Shown here: piece by piece, positions 20,519 to 31,482 of the stretch
Layout of the letters: each line of letters begins with the position of its first letter
Numbering within the stretch: position 1 is the first letter of the stretch
NCBI RefSeq assembly: GCF_037126465.1
Contig: NC_088201.1
Coordinates: forward strand, 66,362,879 to 66,426,878
Origin: Ornithodoros turicata
Lineage: Eukaryota > Arthropoda > Arachnida > Ixodida > Argasidae
Direction: 5' to 3'
DNA: 64,000 nt
Notes under the pieces: generated by a model
Told to the model about the DNA's origin: nothing
Database searches by the model: none
What the model saw: only the letters and a program-made list of their open reading frames with translations
Translations under genes and position numbers: made by a program

Positions 20519-22888
20519 ATATTTCAATGGAACGCGAGGAGTCTGCAATCTAAAGCCTCTGACTTCCGTCAGCTTCTGTGGCGGCATAAATTCCCCCTCA
20601 TATGTGTGTCCGAAAGCCGGGTACCCGCCGCCTTCCGTCTGTCCGGCAACACAACCTTCGTCTCCCGACCTGATGAAGAGCGCAATTTGGCAGCAATCTT
20701 TGTCCGCTCCGATCTACCTGTCATCGGCCGACCATTGCAACCTGTTGGTACGGGCGAGTACGTCTTGTGTCCATGAACATCACTGTCGTTTCGCTATACC
20801 TGCCACCTGCGTCTACTTATAATGTGCACCATCTTGAAGACATACTTAAGTATGTCTTCAAGATGGTGCGCCCCAGCCTCCCCCCTTCCTATATTCTGTG
20901 TGGGGACTTCAACGCGCACCACGAACTTTGGGGCAGCACGCACTGTGACTCTCGGGGTCGTCAATTGGCGGCCCTGTTCGCGCGAATGCATCTCTGCGTC
21001 CTTAACGACGGGCCCCCGACGTTCATTCAGGCACAACGCCTCTCGTCATGCTTGGATCTCACCGTTGTGTCATCATCCATAGTGCGACGTTTCTCTTGGC
21101 AGACCGGAGCCGACGCACTCGGCAGCGACCACCTCCCTGTCTTGATTGGAATCTCTGGTGTGCAAGGTTCCCATCAAGCGAGTTCCGTTAAGTCTACAAA
21201 CTGGGCCACGTTTCGCTGCACCGTTGAGCTGCCCTTGCGAACCAGCCAGTCGGGACTGCACCCATCTCTGTCTTCTGTCGGACTGTAGTTGATGCTGTGA
21301 AGGGTGCTTCTACTGAACGATGCCTCCCCGCTTCTTTCTCGGCAGTAGATGCTGAATACGACAGATTGCGTGCTGTCCGTCGCCGTGCTGAACACAAGGC
21401 TCGCCGCACCGGTCTCCGCTGCCACCTTGTTGAAGCTCGACGAATCCAGAAACTCATACACTGTCACTTAGTTAAACTTGCCGCTATTCGCTGGCGACGT
21501 TTTGCAACATCTCTGTCTCCGCGCACACCGCTATCAAAAATATGGAACGTGATTAAGGGGCTTTCGACACCAGTGGCCCAGCGGCACCTCAAGCCCTCGC
21601 AATTGCCACCGCTCGCTCGGAACGCCAGGTTGCGAATGACTATTGTGCCATCCTCACCACAGGGACCGGGACCGCCAACCACTGTCAGCGGATTCGTCGG
21701 CTCGTGCTATCGCGGTAGTCCTGGGCTCTTCGCAGGAGCCCTCTCTGGACGATCCCTTCTCCTCCCATGAATTAGACACTGCGCTTCGGATATCCCCCTC
21801 TCATACTTCTCCTTGGCCTGATGGTATTATCTACAAAGCACTCCAGAATCTCTCCCAGTGTGCCCGCAGCACACTGTTGATGATCTACAACCGTTGCTAG
21901 CGAGATGGAGTAGTCCCAGATGATTGAAAGCGTGCTGTGGTGGTGCCTCTCTTGAAGCCTGGCAAATCCCCGCACGCTCTGGACGCCTTTCGCCCAGTCG
22001 CTCTTACCAGTTGTGTCGGGAAGGTTATGGAGCGCATGGTGTACGCCCGGCTGAACTGGTACTTCAAAACCTCACAATTCTACCCTGAGGTAATGGCCGG
22101 ATTCCGCCAAGGAAGATGAGCTATCGATAATGTGATAGCTCTCGTTTCCTCTGTGCAATAAGCGAAGTCGGAGGGTCTCCTCAGTGCTGCCCTCTTTCTT
22201 GACGTCGCAAAAGCCTTCGACAGTGTTCTTCACAGCGTCGTAGTAGCATCGCTTCAGGAAGCCGGGATGGGTGGCTGCACACTCTTATGGCTACGCGATT
22301 TTCTTTCGGACAGATCCTTATTTGTCCGTAGGCGAGAGGGCGATAGCGCCACGTTCCCTGTGCGCCGCAGGGTTCCGCAGGGCAGTGTTCTAAGCCCCCT
22401 CTTGTTCAATGTCATCATGGCGCACCTGCCCCTTGAACTGCCTAACCATACCCACATCACCATATACGCGGATGATATTTGCATATGGACTTCTGCTGTG
22501 CGGCGGGATACCGTACAACGCCGCCCACAATCTGCTCTAGACGCTACTGTGTCATATCTCGCTGATCGAGGACTATCGGTATCGCCAACCAAAACCGTGG
22601 CTATGGCATTCACGCGGCGCTCATTCTGCAGCTATCCCCTCTTCTTGACAGGACCAAGACTGCCGTTTGTTCCCTGGTGCAAGTACCTAGGCGTCATCAT
22701 TGATCGGGGTCTAACATGGTCTCGACAGATTACTGCCCTCTGTGACATCACAGACTCTTATATTAACGTGCTGCGCCGCCTCTGTGGGTCCTCTTGGGGT
22801 CCTTCCTGCACCGACCTCCTCCAAGTACACAACTCTGTCATTATGGGCACTTTACGCTACTGCTTGCTTGTGTTGCACGGTGTTTCCC
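20519..22888 (+). pseudogene. LINE ORF2, endonuclease and reverse transcriptase part
   Basis: The endonuclease starts at about 20519 (IFQWNARSLQSKASDFRQLL, then ICVSESR). It shows ILCGDFNAHHELWGS (D-F-N-A-H) and the SDHLPV motif at about 21120. The reverse transcriptase follows with PVALTSCVGKVMERMV, LDVAKAFDSV (motif A), RRVPQGSVLSPLLFNV (motif B) and YADDICIW (motif C, about 22465-22490). Stops at about 21286, 21898, 22117 and 22159 and at least two frameshifts (between 20640 and 20770, and around 21700) make it non-functional. A 44-bp perfect palindrome sits in the endonuclease region. It is cut at 22888 by the gypsy element and resumes at 27302. Confidence 0.85.
20826..20869. repeat. 44-bp perfect palindrome
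   Basis: The sequence from GCACCATCTTGAAGACATAC to its exact complement is centred on CTTAAG at 20845-20850 with no loop. It lies in the endonuclease-coding region and encodes residues that look foreign to the family (HHLEDILKYVFKMV). Confidence 0.9.
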
Positions 22889-23042
22889 TATTAGAATGTA
22901 GATTTATTGTACTTGCCAAAGGATCCACCAAAATCACACAACGTCAGTCCAACTGCGCAGTTCGTTCCAAAAACGTCCGTTCTACACTTCTTCCTCTACC
23001 TCTCTCTTGCCCATGAACATAGGGCTGCCTACAACCCCAACA
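22889..23042 (-). repeat. 3' LTR of the Ty3/gypsy element
   Basis: On the minus strand it begins TGTTGGGG and ends CATTCTAATA. It is 154 bp and matches 27143-27296 with four substitutions. This LTR is unusually short for the family. Confidence 0.9.
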
Positions 23043-23051
23043 CTCCCCCCG
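23043..23051 (-). promoter_or_regulatory. Polypurine tract of the Ty3/gypsy element
   Basis: GGGGGGGAG on the minus strand directly abuts the 3' LTR and lies within a few bases of the pol stop codon. It is expected to prime plus-strand DNA synthesis. Confidence 0.75.
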
Positions 23052-23052
23052 A

Positions 23053-26000
23053 CTAAGTTACGACAAAGTCTTTCAAATGTGCCGGTGTCTTGATGACACG
23101 CCCAAAACGTCCCGTTCGCATGTTTGGCTGCTGAGTGCCCTGAGCCTGCCCGCTTGCCTGGTCTGTAGTCAGTAAAGGGAAGGCTGGTTCCTGCGACGTA
23201 CTCTGCTGTGTCTGCTCGGTGTCCGTGGATGGAGGGAAATTCAAAAGGCTGGGTGCAGTTACCATGGCTGCAGTATCACCAGTTATATCCATTTTGTCAA
23301 GGATTCGGCGCTTGATGTGGTCAACGTGGCGGCGATCGAGTCTTCCGTCGGTAGACGTGACAGCAAATGAAGATCGGCCCGTCTGCTTTAGTATTGTTGC
23401 CGGAAGCCATCGCGGCCCGCTGTGGAACATCCGAATATAAACTGGCTGCCCTACTTTGTATTTCTCAGTCGTTTGGCTTGATTCGTTGGGCATGTTGTCT
23501 GAATGCTCCTGAGGATGTATTGAATTCCAAGCTGTTGTCAGGGGGCGACCAAACAGCAGTTCTCCGGGGGTCTTCCCGGTTGTCTTTGACACTGTGGTAT
23601 GCTGTCGAAACAAAAAACGTGCCAGACGACACTGAGTGTTGTTCTCAGTGAGCTTGCGAAGTGCTTTTTTTGTTTCAGCGACCATCCTTTCGGCCTGGCC
23701 ATTTGTGGCTGGATGGAACGGGGCACTTGTACGTTGCTTGATTCCGTTGCGCTTACAGAATTCGGACATCTCTCCGGAAACGAAATTTGGAGCATTGTCC
23801 GAGAAGAGAACACGTGGTATGCCAAATGTCGCAAAGACATTACGTAGCTCCTGTATGATGTTTCCAGAGGTAGTGGTTCGTAGCCGTCTCACCTCCAGCC
23901 ATTTCGAGAATGCATCGACTATGATGAGGTATGACCAACCGTCCATTGGACCCGCGAAGTCGATATGTAGCGTATGCCAAGGAGCATCAGGGCGTTTGAA
24001 GTCTTCATCCACGAAGGATGGACTTGCACGCGCCCAAGTTTGGCACGTGTGACATCTGTCAAATGTTAACTGGATGTCGTGGTCAAGTCCTGGCCACCAG
24101 AAATGACTTCGAGCGGTGCTCTTCATTGCTGCTACTCCTGGGTGGTTTGCATGTAGCATTTGTAGTGCCAAGGGCTGAGCTTTCTGAGGTATTATGACCC
24201 GGGAACCCCACGTGAGGCAACCTTTACAGACGGCAAGTTCCGACCTTCGACGTCTGTAGGGAAGAAGGTCTTCTGTATTCCAATCTGAGAAATCACCCCG
24301 TTGGACACCTTCCAAGACCCGTGACAAGATGACGTCACGTTGAGTAAGCTGTGCCACTTGGTTAGCATCCAGTGGATCGCAGTGGAGTGCTTCTAGCATT
24401 AGTACCTCACCCAGTGATGCTTGACCATCGACGGATATGGGCAGTGGGAGACGGCTCAATGCGTCTGCGTTTTGATGCCGATTTCCAGGACGATATACCA
24501 AGGTATAGTCATATGCGCTTAGTAAAAGGCACCAGCGAATCATTCGGGGTGACAACATCTGAGGAATCTGTTTGTTAGGGCTCAAGATTCCCAATAACGG
24601 TTTGTGGTCCGTGAACACCGTAATGTGTCTGCCTGCAATAAAGTGATGGAAGTGTTTCATTCCAAAAACGATGGACAGACCCTCCTTGTCCAGGTGTGCG
24701 TAGTTCCTCTCGTGAGTACCCAGTGTGCGCGAAGCAAACATTATTGGAAGCTCATCTCCGTCGACTGTTTGTTGAGAGAGAACGGCCCCAACTCCGTATG
24801 GTGAGGCATCACAGGAAAGGATGATCGGCCGGGATTCATCAAAATGTGCTAAAACAGGTGCCTTCACCAGAAGCTGTTTTAGTTCTTCGAACGTGCTTTG
24901 TTCTTGATGTCCCCACTTCCAGGAGGTCTCTTTGTCGAGCAGCCGGTACAGAGGCTCCGCCACTGTCGCTCTATCCTTCAGGAAACGGTTGTAGAAGCTT
25001 AAGAGGCCCAAAAATGACTGAAGTTCCTTCCTGCTACGTGGTGCAGGAGCGTCGATGATGGCTTGTACCTTTCTCCTGGTCGGAGTGATGCCTGTAGATT
25101 GGATGTGATATCCTAAGTATTCCAGTTCAGGAACCGCAAAAAGGCATTTGTCGAAACGTGCTTTCAGTCCAGCTTTATGCAACCGTTGGAGTACTGCACG
25201 CAGACGTTCATTGTGCTCTTCCTGAGTGGACCCCGTTATTAGAATGTCGTCTAAGTAGGCTCCGACGCCCTCTAATCCAGAGAGTAGCGTGTCCATGCAT
25301 CTTTGAAAGGTGATCGGAGCCACGGATACACCAAAAGGTAAGCGAGTGACCCGGAAGAGTCTTTTGGGTGTGTTCAACGTAAGCAGCTCTGACGTGGGTT
25401 TGTCCACCCGAAGCTGCTGCTAGGCCTGTTGAAGATCTAGCTTCGAAAATATCTTGCCCCCCTGGACGATACTGAGCATGTCGTCTACTGTCGGTAGTGG
25501 GTATGCAGCTTTCGCCACAGCCACATTTACAGTACTTCTGTAATCACCACAGAATCGAAGTGTGCCGTCCTGTTTGCGCACAGTTACAAGAGGCGTAGCC
25601 CAGAGCGAAGATGAAACAGGTTCGATGATTCCTTGATGCTGAAGCTTGCTAAGCTCTTTGTCGACGTCATGTCTTAATGCTAACGGCACGGTGCGACTCT
25701 TCAGGAATTTCGGAGCAGTGTTCCGCTGTACGTCAATATGTATAGGATTTCCTTCATGTCCAGTCATGTTGCCCTGGAATACTTCCTTGAACTCGTCCAG
25801 CAAGGCTTGACACTCTGTTGCGGCGACTGTATTAATCCCAGTCACTGAAATTCCCAGAGGTTCGAACCAGTCCCGTCCAAGAAGGCTTACGCCGCAACCA
25901 GCAACGACGTAGAGATCCAGTTCAGCCTCTGTGTGCTGTAGCTTGACGTGCACTCTCGCTTTGCCTCGTACCTGTAGTGGAGTACCAGTCCACGTCTTTA

Positions 26001-27123
26001 GGTCAAAAGTTGCGCTGTGCAAAGTAGGCCTGTCATTATTCCAGAGGTGGTGAAATGTTTCTTCGCTTATGATGGAGAATGATGCTCCCGAGTCCACCTC
26101 AAAAACGCAAGGGCGGTTGTCTAACGTTACCTCTATGGTGTAACGATTCGTTGCTTGTCTCGAGGTATGTAGTGAGAAAAGGTCTGCCCACGCCTCAGTC
26201 TCTGTAGCCTCAATGCAGTTCGTTTGCCGGTGTTGTTGAGACTGGCGAGTGTTATCGTGATCAGTAGTCTTACCAGACTGCTGCCGCTTCTTACTGATGC
26301 AAGCCTTTTCAATATGTCCAGTTTTCTTACAGAAATTACAGACTGACTTCCGAAATCGGCAGTTCTGAGCATTGTGATCTCCATTACAACGGTAACAACG
26401 GGAAGTTTGTTTGGTCCCCGTCTTTGAATTCCGTTGCTTTGTCGTCGTGTTGAGAATCTTGTTGCCTTCCGTACTACGCATGCTTGACTGTTGCTGGACT
26501 GTCGACTCCATAGCTTTTGCGATGTCAAAAGCTTTTTGAAAGGTGATACTCCGCTCTGAGAGTAATCGCTGCTGTACGTGGACGTCACGTAGCCCACAGA
26601 TGAATCGATCCCGCAACATTATCTCCAGTGGAAGAGTCGTGGTTGCAGGAGTTCCGACAGTAGAAGGAGTCGTTGTGGTTGATGCCTCTGGCTCGGTTGC
26701 GCGTGACGTGGATGGCGTTGCAGCCGGTGATGTACCAACAGTCTGCGATGTTCCAGCGTACAAGGTGCCAAAGTTGCAGTCCTTGGCGAGAGCTCTCAAG
26801 GCATCCACGTATTCTGAAACGCTTTCCTGGGGTCTTTGATCCCTCTTGTGGTAACGCCATCGGCCTATCAGTTCGGAAGGTCCCGTCTCGAAATGAAGAT
26901 TTAATTTGTCCATAATTTCATGATGGGGTACCTGTGATGGCGATAACGGATGTAGGAGATCCCGAACCTTGTTGTAGGTTTCTTCTCCGATGCAAGTGAA
27001 AAGCAACGCACGCTTCTTTGCTGCGTCCCGTACGTCATTTGCCTCGAATAGAAACTCGAGACGTTCACGCCATGATGTCCAGTCTGAGCCGGCAGTGAAT
27101 TCTCCAAGTCTTGCGTGGTTCAT
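23053..27123 (-). pseudogene. Ty3/gypsy gag-pol polyprotein, one nonsense codon
   Basis: Translation starts at ATG 27121-27123, about 20 bases past the 5' LTR. The first 567 codons hold gag with CYRCNGDHNAQNC (243-255) and CNFCKKTGHIEKAC (262-275), an aspartic protease with VDSGA (catalytic D344), and the start of the RT. An in-frame TAG lies at 25420-25422, inside the RT between LDLQQA and QQLRV. The frame then runs open for 788 codons: RT motif YLDD, RNase H (SCDAS, FTDHKP), an integrase H2C2 finger (HANH...CHTC), and the catalytic DDE acids in HIDFAG, FSDNAP and QAERM. It makes the particle, cuts the polyprotein, copies RNA and inserts cDNA. The single stop should truncate the polyprotein in RT unless read through. 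No frameshift separates gag from pol. Confidence 0.93.
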
Positions 27124-27142
27124 GCTGCTCCCTCGTCGCCAG
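27124..27142 (-). promoter_or_regulatory. Primer-binding site region
   Basis: On the minus strand the LTR end is followed by CTGGCGACGAGGGAGCAGC and then the gag ATG. The TGGCGAC start is typical of tRNA 3'-end complementarity in LTR elements. I cannot name the tRNA from memory. Confidence 0.65.
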
Positions 27143-27296
27143 TATTAGAATGTAGATTTATTGTACTTGCCAAAGGATCCACCAAAATCACACAACGTCA
27201 GTCCAACTGCGCAGTTGGTTCCAAAAACGTCCGTTCTACACTTCTTCCTCTACCTCTCTCTTGCCCATGACAATAGGGCTGCCTACGACCCCAACA
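27143..27296 (-). repeat. 5' LTR of the Ty3/gypsy element
   Basis: This is the 154-bp partner of 22889-23042. It is followed on the plus strand by the TTCCC target duplication (27297-27301). Confidence 0.9.
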
Positions 27297-27301
27297 TTCC
27301 C

Positions 27302-28578
27302 TCTCCAAGGAACGGCAACTGCTTAATCTTCAAACTCGTAGCCTGCGCACTTGCTTGGGAGTCCCGAAGACCACGGAAACTTTCTCTGGTATCGCCGAAG
27401 CGCGGGTTCCTTCCGTACTTATCATCCGGGACACGGCAACCCTACAAAATTACACACGCTGTCTTGTACGGCACCCATGTCACCACCTTCGTGATGTTAC
27501 GCAGCACTGCCCTGCTTCTGCGTACGGCCAAGCTGTTCTGCGCCTACAAGGACAAATCCCACCATCGCATACCTTGGTCTCCTATACGAAGCCGCTGTGG
27601 ACCTTAAGTCTGCCCCCCGTGCACACATCCGTTCCTGGTCTTCTGAAGAAGAGCTATGAACCAGCTGTAGTGGCATGCCAACTAACGCTGCAACATCTCC
27701 ACTCCGTGCACTCAAACCGAATGGAGGTTTTCACTGACGGCTCGGTGGCGTCCGATGGATCATCATCTGCATTTTACATTCCGGAGGAGGCATACCAGCG
27801 CGGTTTCAAGCTGCTGCCCGCGCTGTCATCAACCGAAGCAGAAGCCTTTGCTATCTTATCTGCTCTGCAGGACATCTCTTCGATGACACCAAGAGCGTGG
27901 ACTATTCTTTCGGATAGTAAGTCAGCTTTGGAGGCCCTGGAGTCGTATTCCCCCAAAGTTATCAACGACATCTACACGGAGATCCTTTGCCCGCACGCCA
28001 CGCTGTCGTCTCTAGGTCACAGTGTGTGGTTCCAGTGGATTCCAGGCCACGTTGGTATCTCGGGGCATGCCCTTGCCGATTCTGCGGCCAGGAGTGCTCG
28101 TGCAACTGGGTCTCCCACTTCTGCCCTGCTTACGCCGTCTGCCTGCCGGCTAGCCATTCACCGCTACTGCAGAAATAGCTCTCAGGCCTTTTTTCAAGAC
28201 GCTGCCAGGACGAACCCTTTTCTGCGCTCGATTGACCCTACGATGACCCACACACTAGTAGGCCGCTACACCAGGGAGGAAGAGTCCTTGCTCCACAGGC
28301 TTCGACTGAATGTGGCGCGTACTCCACTGCTCCTGTTTAAGATGGGCCACCTTTCGTCACCCAAGTGCCCCACCTGTCATGTCGAAGGAGACATCCCGCA
28401 CTTGCTGCTCCACTGCACCCGTTACCGCCAACACCGTCTTATACTACGGTCGCGCATTGCTTGTCTGAGGATTCCGGACTTTTCCCTAGCTACGCTGCTA
28501 GGCCCCACACAATATAGTCAGGTGACAAAGGCACTTCTTCAGTTTCTACGGATCAGTGGCCTTCTGGGAGAACTGTGA
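27302..28578 (+). pseudogene. LINE ORF2 continued: RNase H and C-terminal block
   Basis: The open frame resumes the LINE after the gypsy copy. RNase H residues are visible: FTDGSV (about 27730), STEAEAFAIL, LSDSKSALEAL, and WIPGHVGISGHALADSAA, where the usual G-N-E reads G-H-A. The final region has SPKCPTCHVEGDIPHLLLHC, the C-C-H-C block common at LINE C-termini, and a stop at 28576-28578. This part is intact for over 400 codons, unlike the RT half. Confidence 0.88.
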
Positions 28579-28817
28579 CCAATTTCGTGTTCGTTTTCCG
28601 TTCTGTATGATTGTTTTGTTTTTGTTTGTTTTCCTTTCGTTTGTTAACCTTTCGTTTGTTTTTCTTTTCTGTGTTTTATTTCATTTGGTTTTCTTTTTAT
28701 TTGTCTTTCCCTTCCTTTTTTTCCTTTCTTTTCTTTCCTGGGAATAGCAAGCCGCCGTAGCGGTGGCTAACCTTTCCCTTCTATTTTTTTATATAATAAA
28801 CATATCCCCCCCCCCCC

Positions 28818-29015
28818 ACCCATTGGAAGTTGGTGGATCCATCCGTGAATACTGCAGTGCGTGTAGGGTATCGGCACTGCATCATGTCTAACGCAAGTTG
28901 TTTCAACACGGGTGCTGCAACGTGATCCTTCTTGTTCTTGAGCCCAGGAGTGGTAGTGGATATTGAAGGTATCGAACATACCTACGGAAAGGTCCTGGGG
29001 ACCATTGATCTGCAA
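28818..29015 (-). pseudogene. Upstream half of the minus-strand LINE split by the plus-strand LINE
   Basis: On the minus strand it reads KQLALDMMQCRYP, then RTAVFTDGSTNFQW, the start of RNase H. It breaks off exactly where the plus-strand LINE ends and continues in frame at 19096 with AIGIAELGDRAAV. There is no recognisable coding upstream of about 29015. Confidence 0.85.
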
Positions 29016-30740
29016 ATAACGACCGGCAGCAACGGCTTTACAGCAGAGATGCTACGAGAAATGCTTGGTCGCCTCCGCCTTTGGAGCTTTCAGCGACAAG
29101 GCGCAGATAATAGGGAACAGTTGCCCTGAGGCGTAACTGGCGGCTCTCGGGCCGCTGCCACCAAGTGCGTGTTTCAGCGGCGCGCGGTACTCCGAGACAG
29201 GCCCTCAAGCTTCTGGCCAACAGACACCGAAGACTTCATTCAGAAGTTCTTGAGATGCCGTGTAAAACACCTGTAGAGAAGACACCGCAGTTTGCACATT
29301 CGCGGTGACCCGTGATCCCCTCATGGGCTGCGGTATTTCTCTTTTGCCACAGTGCATGGATTCACCTTCCAGAAAGAGATTTTCCCGGAGAGGCTTGAAA
29401 GCAACCGGTATCCCCGTTGCTCTATTCTTACGGCGTGTCACCTGAAAGGGTTCTTCCTAGAGTGCCTCAATTCTAGCTCCCTCTGCATAGACGGAGCTAG
29501 TATTCAGGCACCCTAGCTCTTCACTTCTTCGTCGCCCTCCATATCTTGTGGGGGGTTGAGGCAGGGAGAAGGTCACCACAGAGGGTAACTCACCATGCCC
29601 GATTTCGGTGGCATCGGACCAGTCCTACAGTGCATTTGGATCCCTCAAAGAGGGCAGGGCCTGATCGTCGCCGCGAATTGCGCTCAGAGGCCGCCGATTC
29701 ATGGATGATCGGCTCCTGTCACTCCGTGGTGTATGTAACCCGTCGGCGGGACCATCCTGGCTTCCAACGTGTCGGCGGTGGACAGTGCGCCCAGTGTCCA
29801 TTAACAAAGAAGGTCCTCAGATGGCTGAAAAGGACTAGAACAGCAAGAGGCCTATAGGCTATAGCCAGGGCTCAGAGCAGCGAAAAGCATGTCCGTGCTG
29901 TTCTGCGCACCCGAGACGAAAAACCGAGCCCCGTTAACCAATCATCAGGGCATGACTTTTCTTGCTGAGCTTTCGGTTACAGGAATCCGTAAAAGCGGAT
30001 TTTTCGGACAAACCCGAATTGCTTAAAACTTTACAGGCGTATGGTTTTCGGAATTTTGCGTACAAATCCGAAATCCTGAAATTCTCATGTTAACTCTAGG
30101 AGATCGACTACGGCAAGCAGTTTCATCGCCACCGCCACCTCTAGAAAATGAAAAAATAAAAAAAAACTTATTGAGAGGTAATAAGAACCTACCTACCGAG
30201 TGTCATCCGTGCCCTTTGTCGCTAATTTTCCCAAGCGCGTGTCCCACAAACGTTTGGACACCTATACTATTCACCTGAAGGTGATTTGAGAATGACTGTC
30301 TCAAGTAGTGCACAGAATTATGTGTATGACTGCTTTTTCCTCTTTGATAGCCCACGGGTTGAATATCAGCGTATTACTCTTGGTTGGCAGTCCTAATGAG
30401 AACTGGTGTTGCTGTGTACTGTACGCTTCCGTCGTCAACACACGCGGAATCGCGAATTATGACATTCGAGGGTGCCATTAGGTGTTGCACAAATAGATCA
30501 AATAGATCAAGACTATACTTAGACAAGACAAAACCCATATAGCTCTTCGGTACACTGTACACTTCAGGTTTATGATATTCACTTCAGTTTCTCCCCCTTT
30601 GGAAACGCTTCTTCCTATACAGTACTGAAAACCGCTCTCTTAGAGCAAAACTTAGAGCAAAACATTGACCCAGGTCTCAGAATGGAATTCGCCACAAGCG
30701 TACTTGAGATAAAAGATGGCTTTTTTTTTAAATTCCGTGT
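29016..30740. other. No recognisable gene
   Basis: This stretch includes the hairpin at 29461-29513 and a one-sided AT/TCGG-rich motif cluster at about 29985-30075 (CGGATTTTTCGGA, TTTTCGGAATTTT). Around 30225-30330 there is a dispersed repeat also seen at 15428-15465 and 16185-16260 (TGTCCCACA, CAAGTAGTGCAC). Open frames are short and carry no domain. Confidence 0.45.
29461..29513. repeat. Short hairpin element, copy 2 (GTGCCTCAAT type)
   Basis: GTGCCTCAATTCTAGCTCCC is mirrored by GGAGCTAGTATTCAGGCAC around a CTCTGCATAGAC centre. It is the same design as 11338-11391. Confidence 0.6.
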
Positions 30741-30743
30741 TTT

Positions 30744-30834
30744 TGCCGCGAATCAACTGTTGGTATATGAGCGGCGTACAAACGTGGACAGATGGAGAGA
30801 GGACAGCAGGAAGGAGTGGGGGACATGGGGAATA
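30744..30834 (-). mobile_element. SINE family I tail fragment
   Basis: TGAGCGGCGTACAAACGTGG through AGGAAGGAGTGGGGGACA matches 3907-3965 of the complete copy. The tRNA head is absent. Confidence 0.7.
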
Positions 30835-31482
30835 AAAGATGACTGAGAAAAAGCTCTTCATGTACTCTGCCATCAACGGGGTTCCTTTCTGGAACAGCTA
30901 TAATTCCATGTTCCATAATACTCGACTGCTCAGTAGGTGATGTCCTAATGTCGTAATTGGTAGGCGCAGTGGTGATGGTCAAAGAAGGTTGTTGCTGGTG
31001 TTCTGCTAATGGGTCACTAAAAGGTCACACCTGGCTTATGCTATCCTAGGGGAAATAATTTCGTGAACGTATTCTCCAAACGTACGTATCCAACTTCGTC
31101 CATTAACTGTACGGAATCTGCTCACGGTGTCGTTCACCCTACCTAGTCAACATCCGTCGCTGTCTGCTTACAGAGCGTGTACAGGTGACAACAACAACAC
31201 ACAGGAAACGCATAACAGACGATACGAGAGACACCCAGTCAACGATAAGGGTTTGCGACGTCTCGTGATTGGGGGCCCATTGCAGCCGTTTCCGGGCGAC
31301 CGGCGCTTTTCAATCTTTTTCTCTCCACCGGGGGGGAAATTCTTCGAAAATATTCCACTGGCCGTTTCCGTCGCAACGATAAAGCTCTCGTGTCAACGCA
31401 GTCTTCTGTGATTGCCCTTTCTGCTTTATGCACTAGGTCGACTGGTTATCGGCCAATTATTTTATACAAGATCGGGGGGAAT

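Larger units (their letters stand above)
22889..27296 (-). mobile_element. Ty3/gypsy LTR retrotransposon, near-complete, with 154-bp LTRs
   Basis: Identical-length 154-bp LTRs differ at about four positions. The 5-bp target duplication TTCCC (22884-22888 and 27297-27301) is perfect. Reading on the minus strand, the order is LTR, primer-binding site, gag-pol in one frame, a purine tract and LTR. The domain order protease, RT, RNase H, integrase is that of Ty3/gypsy. There is no env frame. The coding region has one in-frame TAG (25420-25422) and is otherwise open, so the insertion is recent. It lies in the ORF2 of the plus-strand LINE. Confidence 0.95.
19097..28817 (+). mobile_element. I/R1-type LINE with ORF1 and ORF2, itself split by a Ty3/gypsy element
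   Basis: The order is: short 5' sequence; ORF1 with two CCHC knuckles; ORF2 with APE endonuclease, reverse transcriptase and (after the gypsy insertion) RNase H plus a C-terminal Cys/His block; pyrimidine-rich 3' UTR; AATAAA at 28795-28800; and a C-run at the 3' junction. RNase H places it in the I/R1/LOA group. ORF2 has several frameshifts and stops, so it is inactive. Boundaries are set by where the host minus-strand LINE breaks off and resumes; the exact target duplication is not resolved. Confidence 0.8.

Noticed and set aside
26133..26597. Open frames overlapping gag-pol in other phases
   Set aside because: Shadow frames of the Ty3/gypsy coding region; also 23219-24052 and 26543-26915 on the opposite strand.
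22889..27296. Endogenous retrovirus with an envelope gene
   Set aside because: There is no room or frame for env: the pol stop lies about 10 bases from the 3' LTR.
29546..29857. Open frame of 103 codons in a GC-rich stretch, possible rRNA or gene fragment
   Set aside because: No rRNA signature or protein motif could be recognised.
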